A stretch of 64,000 nt of DNA from Brassica napus (GCF_020379485.1 NC_063452.1:55271377-55335376); one strand, 5' to 3'. Numbered from the stretch's first letter, positions 45,614 through 57,855 are shown. A program made the numbers and translations. The notes: a model not told the origin generated them from the sequence alone.

Positions 45614-46835
45614 TCATGCATCAGTATATCCGACCAAACTATCTTTTGGCCGGTCAGTATAGAACAAACCAAGATCTTTTGTTCCTTGCAGATATCTAAA
45701 TAGATGTTTTATTCCATTCCAGTGCCTCTGAGTTGGACAAGAGCTAAATCTAGAAAGTAGATTCATGGCAAAACAAATGTCTGGTCTAGTGTGGCTAGCC
45801 AAATACATTAAAGCTCCAATGGCACTTAGGTATGGCACTTCCGGACTGAGTACTTCCTCGTCCTTCCTCTTTGGTCCGAATGGATCTGTCTCTGGGTCGA
45901 GAGACCTTACGACCATAGGACTCGACAACGGATGGTCCATATTAAACTTCTTGAGTATCTTTTCTGTATATGCCAACTGATGCACAAGGATTCCATTGTT
46001 TACATACTCAAGTTGTAGTCCCAAACAGAACTTAGTTTTTCCTAAGTCTTTCATCTCAAACTCTTTCTTTAGACATTCATCTGTTTGGGAAATCTTTTCA
46101 GAGGTTCCTATGATATTCAGGTCGTCCACATATACCGACATGATTACAAAGCCCTTGTTGTCGAATTTCTTGATAAAAATACATGGACTTATTGGATCAT
46201 TCTTATATCCCTCTTTTACTAGGTACTCAGATAATCTATTGTACCACATTTGACCTGATTGTTTCAAACCGTACAAGGCTTTATTCATCTTAATGCAATG
46301 ATGTTCTCGAGAACCTTTCTTATCTTTGAGCTCAATACCCTCTGGAACTTTCATATAAATTTCATTATCCATTGGACCATATAAAGATGCAGTCACTACA
46401 TCCATTAGGCGTATCTAAGTTTTCTTTTATGGCCAGACTGATTAGCAATCGTAATGTAGTTGCATCCACCACATGGGAGTAAGTCTCCTCATAGTCTATT
46501 CCTGGTCTCTGTGAGAATCCTTGTGCAACAAGCCGTGCTTTATATCTCACTACTTCTCCTTTCTCATTTCTTTTCCTCACAAATGCTCATTTGTATCCCA
46601 CTGGTTTGACATCTCTTGGTGTCACAATTATAGGGCAAAAAACGCCTCTTTTCCTTAATGATTCTAACTTCACGTTTATAGCTTCTTTCCATTTGATCCA
46701 ATATGATCGTTGAGTGCACTCATATATGGACGTGGGTTCTAGATCCTCATTTATATCCATGATCTCAAGTGCTACCTTGTATGCAAATATATCATCGACG
46801 TCGATATCTTTTCTGTTCCATTGTGTTCCAGACAT
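45614..46835 (-). pseudogene. copia reverse transcriptase segment
   Basis: Three overlapping or adjacent frames rebuild the order of RVT_2. 46835-46587 gives IYECTQRSYWIKWKEAI and DVKPVGYK, then a stop where Trp is expected. 46580-46365 gives VRYKARLVAQGFSQRPGIDY. 46405-45614 gives ALYGLKQSGQMWYNRLSEYL, VYVDDLNIIGT (catalytic Asp-Asp) and SHTRPDICFAMNLLSRFS. One nonsense codon and one frameshift separate the parts. The catalytic motifs themselves are intact. Confidence 0.92.
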
Positions 46836-46907
46836 TATATAATTGATCGAGATCTCTTGATTATCCGGACCTGGTGTACCATGAAGTTCAGCGTTCCGAA
46901 CCTCATT

Positions 46908-48266
46908 TTATGGCATAATTGGTCCAACCGGTTCAGTTGTTATGGCCGGCCCACTCGGCTCGACCAGTTTGGTCGGCACAGCCAGTCCATCACTGTCATG
47001 GACGGTTTCCTTAATGCCCTCGGATCCAGCACCTTTCTTGTACTTCCAAGGTTGCTTATCTTTGGAACCAATTGGTCTACCACGTTTCAAATGTTTTTTA
47101 GACTCTGTAGCAACTTGACCTTGTCCCTTCTGGACTTTTATTCTTATTGGTGCATTACAAGCCGGTATGTATGACTTAGTCGCTCTATTCGGGTCAGCAA
47201 ATGAATCTGGCAACTGATTAGCTAGCTTTTGTAGATGTATAATCTTTTGGACTTCCATATCACATTCTTTAGTCCAAGGATCTTGCCAAGATATTGATGG
47301 TCGAGACCATTCTATTTCTTTTACCAACCGGCAGTTATCTCCCCCTAAGGTCGGATATGTGGACTCATCAAAGTGTGAGTCTGCGTATCTGGCCTTAAAT
47401 AAATCACCCGTGGTTGGCTCAAGATACTTTATAATGGTTGGAGAGTCATATCCAACATATATTCTCATCCTTCTCTGTGGTGGAGCAATTGGAACATAAA
47501 CGGCACATCCAAATGTTTTGATATGGGACACGTCTGGCTCATGACCCGTGAGTAATTGGGATGGTGAATATCTATGCTCACTAGATGGTCTGATGCGAAT
47601 TAGTTCTGCTGCATGTAATACTACATGTCCCAATGTTGATACCGAGAGTTTAGACCTCATGAGTAATGGTCGGGCAATCAGCTGTATGCGTTTAATAAAA
47701 GACTCGGCCAAGCCGTTCTGTGTATGTACATGTGACACGGAGTGTTCCACACTTACCCCTATGGACATACAGTACTCATTAAACGCCTGAGACGTGAACT
47801 CACCAGCATTGTCTAGACGTATAATCTTTAAAGGAAAATCAGGAAAATGTGCTCTCAGTCTTATGATCTGAGCAAGCAGCCTTGCAAATGCCAAATTTCA
47901 AGTGGATAGTAGGCAGACATGCGACCATCTGGTCGATGCATCAATCAGGACCATGAAATATCTAAATGTCTCACAAGGTGGGTGTATTGGTCCACATAGA
48001 TCTCCCTGAATCATTTCCAGAAAATTTATGATTTCCGTATTAACTTTGGCTGGTGATGGCCTAGTAATGAGTTTCTCTTGTGTACATGCTACAGATGTGA
48101 GATTATTTGGGACAACTTCTTTGAATGTGTGCCCTTGAGAATTCATTATCAACTTTCGCATCATACTAGTCCCAGGATGGCCAAGCCGGTTATGCCATAG
48201 AGTGAAATTTTCGCAGGCATTAGCCTCGATCATACTGATCTTTGCATAGTATAGACCAGTAGACAT
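46908..48266 (-). pseudogene. copia integrase with GAG-pre-integrase segment
   Basis: 48266-47898 has the GAG-pre-integrase motif NLTLWHNRLGHPG-like (FTLWHNRLGHPGTSMMRKL) and the first catalytic Asp in QGDLCGP. 47894-46908 has IIRLDNAGEFTSQAF (second Asp) and HTQNGLAESFIKRI (Glu), then the GKR region FGCAVYVPIAPPQRRM and YVGYDSPTIIKYL. A stop or frame break at about 47895 divides them. The Asp, Asp, Glu triad is present. Confidence 0.92.
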
Positions 48267-48278
48267 TGCAGGTATAGT

Positions 48279-48620
48279 TTATAGGATCTTTCTATTGCCT
48301 TGGGTGATCGAAATAATGTTAAGGAACTCTTTACGTCCTTCTTCCCATGTTTCAAGGTGGAAACCATTTAACCTTATGTCCTTGAAACTCAATAAGCTCC
48401 TTTTAGAGCTGGGGGAATATAAGGTATTTTTGATCTCTAGATGAGTGCCTTTAGACATCAGTATGTATGCCTGGCTGTGGCCTTCAATAAGGCTGGCTAC
48501 ACCCGCAATGGTATGTATATTGGCACTTTGCATTGTGAGATTTTTGAAATATCTTTTGTCTCTAAGAATTATTTGACTTGATCCACTATCCACCACAAGT
48601 ATACTCATCTCATCTTTCAT
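48279..48620 (-). pseudogene. copia aspartic protease segment
   Basis: Contains VVDSGSSQIILRDKRYF, where Asp-Ser-Gly is the catalytic motif, then HLEIKNTLYSPSSKRSLLSF, the usual spacer before GAG-pre-integrase. A stop separates it from the zinc-knuckle segment upstream. Confidence 0.88.
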
Positions 48621-48751
48621 TCTATAATAAGATTTATAATCTCAGAGACTTTTGTAAAACTTTTATAAAATAAAACTTCATTTTATAAATCCAAAACATC
48701 TATAGTAATGAAACACAAAGCAATCATAAAACAATCAAACAAGATGTCGAA

Positions 48752-49721
48752 TTAGTCTTTGAGACAATCTGAAGTCTCATAATCCATAAGGTCATCCTTT
48801 TCATGGTCGAAATCATCATCAGCATCATACCCGTTATCATGAACCATATGGGCTTCCGGGTTCTTGTTCTTAAGACTCTCTTGATAGAGTTCACATAAAT
48901 GCTTAGGGGTTCTACAATTCTTAGCCCAATGGTTACTCATCCCGCACTTGTGACAAACGGATTTGATCGAGTAAGGAGGCTTAGATATGCCGCCTCGACC
49001 ACGGCCAAAAGTGGCTCTTCCACGGCCATAGCTGGAACCACGACCACGGTTATTGTGGTTTCCATGCCCATGGCCGTATGAGTAGTTGTCACGACCACCA
49101 CGGCCTTTGCCGTGTGATCTTCTTTCATTATAGACGTGGTTGTTTTCTTTGGGATCTTTCTTTTCTTGTTCAACCCAGGAGTTCATTATTAGCCTCGGCC
49201 AGAAGTAGGCACGAGATCAGATCAGTGTATGTGGCGAAGCCTCACTCTCTATACTGTTGTTGCAACAACACATTTGTGGAATGGAATGTGGAGAAGGTCT
49301 TATCAAGTAACACTTTCTCGGTTACTTCTTCACCACAAAGTCTCATCATTGAAACTATCTTAAACAATACTGAATTGTATTCATCCACAGACTTATAGTC
49401 CATGAATCTGAGATTCTTCCACTCATATCTAGCCTTTGGTAGTAGCACCATTTTCTGGTGATCATGTCGCCGATGTAAAGCGGTCCAAAGGTCTAGTGGA
49501 TTTTCTATGGTAAGGTACTGATCTTTTAGACCTTCAATGAGATGGTGGTGTATTATACTTATCGCCCTATATCGATTTTTATCATTCTCATTGTTGCCCT
49601 CGATGATAGTATCACCGAGTCCCTTTGACCTCAGGTTGATCTTTGTATCTAGCGCCCATTGTAAGTAGTTATCTCCAGAGAGATTAAGGGCAGCATAGTC
49701 TAGATTTGAGATTTTCGACAT
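48752..49721 (-). pseudogene. copia gag with zinc knuckle
   Basis: 49721-49242 is a UBN2-type gag (LNLSGDNYLQWALD, LWTALHRRHDHQK, RYEWKNLRFMDYKSVDEYNS). A frame break at about 49240-49186 follows. 49186-48752 carries the Arg/Gly-rich stretch and the nucleocapsid zinc knuckle CHKCGMSNHWAKNC (C-x2-C-x4-H-x4-C). It lies next to the 5' LTR side, as expected, with about 990 bp of leader between the gag start and the right LTR. Confidence 0.9.
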
Positions 49722-50713
49722 CTGAATCCCATTATCAATCAGATTTTAGGGTTTCATAATGTGATCATGCGACCGTAAGACAAACAAGAATATTGGCCAC
49801 AATCAAGTCTTATACGACCATAAATCAATCAATAGTATCGACCATATAAAATCTACTTGACCATGGTGCGAACAATCCTAGTTTATGTTTCAATATGTAA
49901 CAAAGAGATTAGGCCACACGGCCATATAATGTCATGATGCAAACTATACAAGTTATGCAATCTATATATCATGCTGGTCGAGAATGCAATTAATAATATC
50001 ATTCAGCTTTATATGTTATGCAAACAAACCTAAAAATCGGTTTCTATTTTGCAACAATATATAAAGTCTAGGGTTTCAATTTAAACAATATAAGCAGCCA
50101 GTTTTAGCAATATGAAATCAAGGTTTCAAGGCCTTTAAGATTTTAAATTCGAGATTAGATTATTCAATCAATCTATCAATCCAGATCATCAATTATTCAA
50201 ACAAACAAGAATAATTAAAACCGGATTCAAACTTTAGGTTTAGGGTTTCGATTCCAGAATTTAGGGTTTCTTAAATTCAGATCAGAACAATCAATAAAAC
50301 AATCAACATGTTCTAAGGAATCGATTTCAAACTAGTGGTTATAAGATGATCAGTTTTAAGGTATAGCTTTTTAGGGTTTCATCAAGAACAATCGGATTTC
50401 CATAATAATGGATTAGGGGTTTTAGGGTTTGATCATTATGTTCTCAGATTAATCGGTATACCTTTGTTTTGTAGGGTTGAACTGGACCACCAAAGATGAA
50501 CAAATGAACCTCGAGCTGCACACGAACGGACGCGAACGGGGAACGGGGAACATGTAGGTGCTGAGCTGATCGTCGGAGTTGAGACGAGACGAGGAACGCC
50601 TTAGATCGTCGGAGTTGAGACGAGACGAGGAACGCCTTAGATCGTCGCCGGCTTAGGTTTTTTTAGGGTTTAGTAGTTGGCTCAGGGTTTTAGAATCTAT
50701 CGTGCTGATAACG
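49722..50713 (-). other. copia 5' leader
   Basis: About 990 bp between the gag start and the 5' LTR. It contains GGTTTAGGGTTT-type repeats (about 50225-50430) and a 41-bp tandem repeat (CGTCGGAGTTGAGACGAGAC, then GAGGAACGCCTTAGAT) at about 50571 and 50605. It has no coding sense. Confidence 0.75.
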
Positions 50714-50953
50714 TGTTGTAAAAGTATGGGAAAATTGTGTCTATTATTAATGAATCAGAAGGTCCCTTTATATAGGGATTACAAAATATAGAAATATGGA
50801 AAGAGTACAAAACCTAATCCAACTAAAATTAGGAAAATTAATAAAACATGTAAAAGGAAATTGGGCTAATCTGGCCGACTCTAAACCTCCATGACCAGCT
50901 GAACCTTATCTTCCGGTCTTGGTTATGGGCTATCCACTTAATGATATATAACA
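50714..50953 (-). repeat. 5' LTR (240 bp) of the copia element
   Basis: Runs TGTTGTAAAAGTATGGG to GATATATAACA on the plus strand. A roughly 10% difference from the other LTR suggests insertion some millions of years ago, depending on the mutation rate used. Confidence 0.93.
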
Positions 50954-51604
50954 TCGATAAATTATTAACGGACGATCTAACAATCATATGTTATTTCTCG
51001 GTAAACTTGAACATTGATCCTCGGTTAAGCAAGCAAAGCAGACATGCGTCACATAATTGTACACTTAAGGCTGCTTGATATATATAGCTGTAACATTTAT
51101 ATATAAATTAAATGTTTATAAAAAATAACATGTTATTTAAGATGTTATACAACTCACACATCCCACTTTTTCTTTCATTTATGTCAATTTATTGACATAT
51201 AAATCTGCCATCTTCTACAATTATTATATGTACAAAAAGAAAAACTATATGACAAGATGGTGTTCTGGAGTATAGTAATTGGAAGTAAAACGTAACTAAA
51301 AATATGGTTTAGACAATAAATAATATACTAATGTAGTTGCAATGATATTTCTTTGCGAGTATAGCTCCATAGATTTACTGGATGGATAATTTGACTTTAA
51401 GCATAATCTTACTTGATTTCTTAACAAGAGTATATGTAGTATTTGACGACAAAATAATTTATACTTAATTCGTACAATTTAATATACTAGTAATATAGCG
51501 CATGGTTAATGTGTAATGCTGCAGTGATCATGGTTGTCATTGGTACGCCGTGGACAAATTATAAGAGTGTTTAATCCTGTTAGAGAATTTACTTGAAATG
51601 TTAA

Positions 51605-53290
51605 CTTAAAGGAGCCTTAGCAGCTGACTACGTAGAGTATTGACGATCACAAGATCAACCATGCAAACTAAACTAACGCCAACCATGTAAACTAAACTAA
51701 TGTATACCTAAGACCATCTCTAGTAATATACAAAAATTTCTTCTATATTTCATACTAAAATAGAGTAACTCTATTATTGAGTTGAATTTGCTCCAACGGT
51801 TCACTCTATAATAGAGTTATTCTATAATAGAGTGAAATATAGAGTAGTGTTGTTTTTTTACTCCAAATATAGAGTGAAAAAGCAACATTACTCTATATTT
51901 CACTCTATTATAGAGTGAACCATTGGAGTAAATTCAACTCAATAATAGAGTTACTCTATTTTAGTGTGAAATATAGAAGAAATTTTGTTTTCCATTGGAG
52001 ATGCCCTAACCACATGAAGAATATGTTATGCATGACAACATCCATCAACTTGATGATGTTATGTGGTTAACATCAGGAGTTTAGTTTCATTCATCCAAAA
52101 ACTGATGTTTATGTCAGAGACCGTTTAAATAACTCGTTTCATCAATTAAAACACGACCGACCTAACCGTAATTTAGCTAAAATTAGATTTTAACCAACGT
52201 TTTAAAAACGTAAGAATATTTTTAACAAAAATCTAATTTACAAAATCAATATATTTTAACATTTTTGATAAGTAGGGTTTCATATTTTAGTGTATTTGAA
52301 AACATATAATTAAATTATTTTTATTTTTATTAAATATGAAAGTTATATAAGATATTATGCAATTTTATTTTTAATTATTTTAATCTGTTTTCTTATGAAT
52401 TTTTAATAAAATTTATGTAATTTGTTTGATTAATTATGTGATATATACTTATTTGATAAATTTTTTAATTATAAAACTTATTTGACATCAATTTATTAAC
52501 TTTCACATTTTATTTGTTTAAAACTTATTTGATGTCAACTTAAACCAAACATAATCTCGCATATATAATTATGAATTATATACTTTTAAGAATAAAATTA
52601 ATCTAAGAATAAAAATATAATATGAAAGTTTTAGTGCAATTTTTGTTTATAAAAATATAAATAATATAATTCATTAATTTAATTAATTTATATTAAAACA
52701 ATAAAATGTTATAATCAGTAAATTGACATCAAATAAGTTTTATAATAAATAATTGATCAAATAAGTATATATCACACAATTAATCAAATGAATTACATAA
52801 ATTCTATTGAAAGTTAATAACAAAACATAATAAATAATTAAAAAACAAAATTAAATAATATTTTATATAACTTTAATATTTAATATAAATAAAATAATAT
52901 AATTATATAGTTTTCAAATACACTAAAATAAAAATGTTAAAACACTACTTACCAAAATTTTGTAAAACATATTATTTTTGTAAACTATATTTTGTTAAAA
53001 AATTTCTTACGCTTTTAAAACGCAGATCAAAATCTAATTTTAGGTAAATTAATGTCAGGTACATCATATCTTAATTGATAAAGCGAGATATTTAAACGGT
53101 CTTTGACATCCACATAACTTTTTGGATGAATGAAATCAAACTTGTGATGTTAACTACATAACATCGTTAAGTTGATGGATGTTGTCATGCATAACATATA
53201 CTTCGTGTAGGTATACATTAGTTTAGTTTGCATGGTTAGCCATGTGATGGCCAATACTTCATGTAGTCAGCAATCATTTTTCCTAGCTTA
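51605..53290. mobile_element. long foldback element (arms about 700-800 bp)
   Basis: The left arm (about 51612-52530, including a nested MITE) and right arm (about 53285-52640, reversed) pair over almost their whole length: GCTGACTACGTAGAGTATTG with GCTGACTACATGAAGTATTG, CATGACAACATCCATCAACT, AGACCGTTTAAATA, TAAAATTAGATTTT, and GTGATATATACTTATTTGAT, all in order. The spacer is only about 100 bp. The outer ends are imprecise and I found no target duplication. It resembles MULE elements with long inverted repeats or foldback elements. Non-coding. Confidence 0.85.
51709..52009. mobile_element. palindromic MITE, 295 bp, TAA target duplication
   Basis: The element at 51712-52006 starts GACCATCTCTAG and ends TTGGAGATGCCC, flanked by TAA. 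The arms of about 130 bp (CTATTATTGAGTTGAATTTG...) form an almost complete hairpin rich in CTCTATTATAGAGT. The equivalent point of the other foldback arm (about 53210) lacks the insert, giving a natural empty site. Confidence 0.88.
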
Positions 53291-54700
53291 AAAGATACAT
53301 TTAATCAAAAATACTTTAACAATTAGGCTTAAGATTTAGTGATTATTTTTTTATAGAATTTTTAGGTTTAAGATTTAAAGTTTAAGGTTTAGTGATTGTT
53401 TTCCAAGTTACATTCAAATATTAAGACAAACCAGAAAATGAAACCAGTACGAATCAAAATGAACGAATAAGAATGAAGGCTTGTAATCTAGGAGAAAAAC
53501 TACAAAGACCATTTTCAATGGTTCATTGGTTTTTTTTCAAAATGAAGTAAATTAATTTTGAGTTTGAGTTTACTTCAATAATTTCTTTCATTTTTTTAAT
53601 TCTTAATATATTTATTTCATTTTTTTTGTAATAACACCCTTTATCTGATAAGATTTAAAATTATATTCTCTTATTCTAAATTTTTAACTTAAATTTAACT
53701 CTATTAAAATAAAATATTTATTGTACTAGTAAAATTACATAACCACATACAAAAACTAATAGAATTTTTTTTAAACAGTGCTATTCTTTCATAAATTTTC
53801 TATGATATGTTAAAGTTTGTTTGTGTTTTTTTATTTTAGTTTTGGTAATAGTTATGTATCCTTAATGTTATTGTTTATTTTTTTTATTTTATTACAATTT
53901 TTATTTTAGATATATCATTATTGAATTATAAGTTTTATATTAAATTATTAAATTATTATTTTTATTATAATTATGTTTTAAATTTTAATCATTATATACA
54001 TATTAAATAAAAAGATAATTTTAATTTTATCAAAAACATTAGAGATTATTATGCAAATAAAAAAATTCAACATCAAAATGATTTTGAATAGCATTACTTC
54101 AAATAATATAACACTATTCATATCCTTGTTTTTCCTTAAAATGTTGCATTATTGGAAAAATATTTGTTTATTTTTTAAGTTTTCTTTTATTTTGATTTAT
54201 CATTGGAAATGCCCTAAAACTGAAATTGAGATTTCTGCTAAAACCCGAATATAGACTATTCGGAACCAACCAAGAACCTGACCAATCTCAGGCTGTTATC
54301 CGGTGTAACCAAAAAAAAATTCCTTCTATATAAACTAAAATATTACGAGATACAAGGTAGGCCTGGGCTTATGTCATCGTCTTTTGATAACATGATTGAT
54401 AGCTTTATAAAATTTGGATTGCTAATATGTCTTGCGATACTATACAGTTTTACTGATAAACATAATTATGTAGAACCGGCAAATTTACATTAACCCATTT
54501 CGTAATTCGATAACAGTTTTACCAATCACAAACTATTATGTCGTTGTACTCTACATGTTTTTGTTTATTTTTCATGATTTTGAAAAATTATGCAATATTA
54601 TCAACCAGGACTAAACATACCCACCTAATGGAAAATGATGAACAAACACACAAAAATTAAGACGACTCAGAAACGCACACTAATTAGATCTCTCATAGAG
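53291..54700. other. AT-rich intergenic DNA upstream of SAMDC4
   Basis: No gene recognised. A probable MITE end (TTCATTGGTTTTTTTTC) near 53520 and ATTGGAAATGCCCTAAAAC near 54205 suggest a decayed MITE of about 700 bp (53505-54220), because the latter resembles the TIR of the MITE at 51712. A hAT-like end lies at 54357. Confidence 0.4.
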
Positions 54701-54851
54701 GCAGTACGCATGCATGCATACTTACATACACAACATACAAAACAAACACAAACTCTCATCATCTTTCTCGTTTCATTATGCCTGCAATCATGATTTTATT
54801 GGTCTCTTAACCCGCATGCTCCTCCTCCTTTATACCCTCCAAAATCTCTCC

Positions 54852-54859
54852 TATAAATA
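54852..54859 (+). promoter_or_regulatory. TATA box of the SAMDC4-like gene
   Basis: TATAAATA preceded by CTCTC lies 137 bp before the ATG. A CT-rich initiator (CTCTCTTCTCTCTCTGCAGAC) follows at about 54892-54912, and a (CA)n run at 54910-54926. The transcript probably begins near 54885-54895. The leader from there to the start codon contains no ATG. Confidence 0.75.
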
Positions 54860-54995
54860 CCATTTCTCCTCTACTAGTCACCACTACCTCTCTCTTCTCT
54901 CTCTGCAGACACACACACACACACACTCATCTGCTCTGTTCTTATTGCAACTTTCTCTGTTCTGTTATATCCCCACGTCTTCTTCTGACCTTCCA

Positions 54996-56036
54996 ATGGC
55001 AGTGTCTGGGTTCGAGGGATTCGAGAAAAGACTCGAACTTCGATTCTTCAACGACTCTATAACCAATAACAACCCAATGGGCCTCCGTTTAATCGACTTC
55101 GAATCTCTAGACCAAGTCTTAAATGAAGTGCAGTGCACCGTAGTCTCCGCCGTAGCAAACCACAGCTTCGACGCCTACGTCCTCTCCGAGTCGAGCCTCT
55201 TCGTCTACCCAACCAAAATCATCATCAAAACATGCGGCACGACACAACTCCTCAAATCAATCCGACCGTTGATCCACCTCGCGCGTAACGTCAACCTCAC
55301 GTTACGCGCGTGCCGCTACTCGCGCGGGAGCTTCATCTTCCCCAACTCGCAGCCTTTCCCCTACACGAGCTTCGAAGACGAAGTCGTCATCGTCGAAGAA
55401 AGCCTCCCGAAGTCTTTCCGTTACCGTAAAGCCTCCGTTATGACGCCGTCTAATAGTAACCCTTCGCGTGCTTGGCACGTGTTCACCGCGAGCGCTGACG
55501 TGGAGCCCGACGAGACTCTGGTTGTTGTTGAGGTATGCATGACGGAGCTTGACCGAGTCAACGCTCGTAGCTTCTTCAGACGGAAAGGCGACGAGGGAAA
55601 TAGTGACTCTGCCGGGAAAGAGATGACGCGGCTGAGCGGTATCGATATGATAAACGCAAACGCGTTTATATGCGACTTCGCGTTTGATCCTTGCGGCTAC
55701 TCGATGAACGGGGTCGACGGAGACCGTTACTCGACCATCCACGTCACGCCTGAAGACGGTTTTAGCTACGCGAGCTTCGAGTGCGGGTTGTCTCTTTACG
55801 ACGGCGGTCACGGAGATATCGCCGAGGTGTTGGCCCGCGCGATTGATGTTTTCCGGCCAGGTTGCGTCTCCATCGCCACTACTTACAACGGCGAGGATTA
55901 TGACCACGAGGTGACGAAGCGTGTGGAGCGGGTGCTGGCGAAGAAGCTCGGTCTTAAATGTCGGAGCAGACTTATGGATGAGTTTCCAGGCTCCGGAACT
56001 GTCGTTTATCAGTCATTCACGCCTCGTCGGAAATAG
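54996..56036 (+). CDS. BUD2: S-adenosylmethionine decarboxylase proenzyme (SAMDC4/BUD2 type), 346 aa
   Basis: Makes decarboxylated S-adenosylmethionine, the aminopropyl donor for spermidine, spermine and thermospermine, in the cytosol. The proenzyme cuts itself between Glu65 and Ser66 in YVLSESSLFVYP and Ser66 becomes the pyruvoyl group; Cys80 in KTCGTT is the likely proton donor; HVTPEDGFSYASFE is the conserved substrate-site segment. The protein starts MAVSGFEGFEKRLELRFF and ends SGTVVYQSFTPRRK, at normal family length. I choose the ATG at 54996: the frame stays open for 94 codons upstream, but those codons span the TATA box. The leader lacks the tiny and small upstream ORFs of SAMDC1-3, fitting the BUD2/SAMDC4 clade, which lacks polyamine-responsive upstream ORF control. 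Coding GC is much higher than in the flanks. Intron-less. The orthologue I recall is At5g18930. Confidence 0.96.
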   Translation: MAVSGFEGFEKRLELRFFNDSITNNNPMGLRLIDFESLDQVLNEVQCTVVSAVANHSFDAYVLSESSLFVYPTKIIIKTCGTTQLLKSIRPLIHLARNVNLTLRACRYSRGSFIFPNSQPFPYTSFEDEVVIVEESLPKSFRYRKASVMTPSNSNPSRAWHVFTASADVEPDETLVVVEVCMTELDRVNARSFFRRKGDEGNSDSAGKEMTRLSGIDMINANAFICDFAFDPCGYSMNGVDGDRYSTIHVTPEDGFSYASFECGLSLYDGGHGDIAEVLARAIDVFRPGCVSIATTYNGEDYDHEVTKRVERVLAKKLGLKCRSRLMDEFPGSGTVVYQSFTPRRK

Positions 56037-57855
56037 ATTTCACTGGTGGAGGAGAACAAAGAAAAAAAAAAGTTTTAGGTTTTAAATAGTTGATGACGTG
56101 GAGGGATATGATTGGTTGGATTGGGTAAGGAAAGATATAAGTGGGAACATATGATCATCATGCATGCGCGCCCCACTTTGCACTTGTGGCACTGTCAAAC
56201 CTAAGCATTTTTGAGGCACTGTGTTGTAGAATTTTAGTGGGGGATGGTAAAAAATGTTTGCTATTTTCTTCTTCTTTCCTTCTTTTGTGTTCTTGTGTTT
56301 GTTTTTTAAAAATTATCTTAAATCTTTACATGAGACTCTTGATATACATCTTCATTGTTATCTATGGCTGCAAATTAATTCATCATCACCTATATGTGAG
56401 AAGTATATTGTGGTTTAACCTAAATAGAAAAGGAGAAAACACCCAAAAAAAAAGAAAGATTAAAAAATATGCAAATATGTTACTAACCAAGGTAGGCTAT
56501 CCTCCAATACACAAATATGAAACATATAGTAAAAACATTTCAAAAGTTATGTTCAACCAGCTTCCGCTATGTTTTGTCAGTTACATTCGGCGTTAGCAGA
56601 ACATATGCATCAAGTCGGAATTAGTATCACCAGACATACCTTTTACACCGGTTTCTGGCGACACATTGGTCAAATTAGCATGGACGTCAATCGTCATCAT
56701 CGTCATATCTTCCAAAATTCAAATCCAGTAAAAACTAAACTCATGGCTATCCAACACAACCCAGTTAAAATTAAAACTCATGGCTAACACAACACAATCC
56801 GATCATAACATTAAATTCTGGCAATGTGCATGTCTACGTGCTTGTGCTTTAGACGACAAAAATACAAAAAAATTACTCTCAAATTTCACTTTTTGGCTTT
56901 TGCCTATTGACCTTTTAAAAAGAAAATTAATATTTAGTTAATGACTTAATTTCAATAATCGCGCATGTAAACTCTATCCACTCCCAACATACTAAAAAAC
57001 AATATGCACGTGACAATCATTGGTTAAAAGTAAAAAACCAATTTTGTTATGTCCAGTAGCAAAATCACTTTGAACTGCACTAAGATATCACTTTGAACTG
57101 CACTAAGATATTCTCTGAGCAGGGGAATCCACTCCACTCTGAAACTTTACTTTTATAAAGATTGATAGCTAATTCATTATTTTCCTTAAAAACCATCACT
57201 TAATCAATTAAAAACAATCAACAATTCACAAAGATATCTAGTGAAGGCAGAAGAAAAAGTTTGAAAAAATTGAGTTTTAAGAAGCTTCACTGCTCTTATT
57301 TAATGTCCATTCACCGGTTACCTTTACGATCACATGATTCTTTCTCTCCAATAAGATACAAAATAAGTAGCAAACAATTAAAAAAGATGTGTAGCTTTGG
57401 GAAAAAGGATGCACGAGGTTCTTCGTCATAAGAAGTATTAGCATTCTATTAAAAAGGATTCAAATGAGTGAAATCTTCTGAATGAACCAAATTCAACTAG
57501 GAAGACAACAAGCTTTATGAAGTGCAAATACAATTTCTGTTTTTTATTTGTGAACCATTGTTCACATCTCAGAAGAAAAAAAACTCAACTAATTAGGAGC
57601 CATCAAAAGAAAAAAATTCTCTGCAAATGAACCGAATCCTACCAGCAAGAACACACAAAAAAAAAAACAAGATTCAAATTGCTTGGAGTGAAATTTGCTT
57701 TTATTGAATTACATTGTAGGAAGAAAATTTGTGCATTTTGCAACCCGCAAAACAAGAAGAATCATAAGAAACCGTTTCACAAAGCTGTAAGGTTTTCGTA
57801 TAAGAAGTAACCAATCACTACTTCGTAATCAAGGAGTGGCTTTTCATCATCTCTA
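56037..57855. other. SAMDC4 3' region and intergenic DNA
   Basis: The 3' untranslated region is probably within 56037-56450; there is no clear signal beyond A-rich tracts. A 23-bp direct repeat (ATCACTTTGAACTGCACTAA) occurs at about 57064 and 57088. Frames at 56141-56596 and 56569-56787 are unrecognised. No gene is seen. Confidence 0.5.

Larger units (their letters stand above)
44736..50958 (-). mobile_element. complete but defective Ty1-copia retrotransposon, 6213 bp
   Basis: TCGAT flanks both ends (44736-44740 and 50954-50958), a proper 5-bp target duplication. LTRs of 240 bp lie at 44741-44980 and 50714-50953, both TGTTGTAAAAGTA...TATAACA on the plus strand; by eye they differ at about 23 of 240 positions. 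Coding sense is minus: polypurine tract CCAAGGGGGAG (44981-44991), and a leader next to the right LTR that starts CGTTATCAGCACGATAG instead of the common initiator-tRNA site. Gag, zinc knuckle, protease, integrase, RT and RNase H follow in the copia order from right to left, but stops and frameshifts occur in each part, so it encodes no polyprotein. Confidence 0.95.

Noticed and set aside
54714..54995. 94-codon N-terminal extension of the SAMDC4 frame
   Set aside because: It spans the TATA box and CT-rich initiator region. The family start MAVSGFEGFEKR is at 54996.
55302..55907. 201-codon minus-strand ORF
   Set aside because: Antisense shadow of the GC-rich SAMDC coding region.
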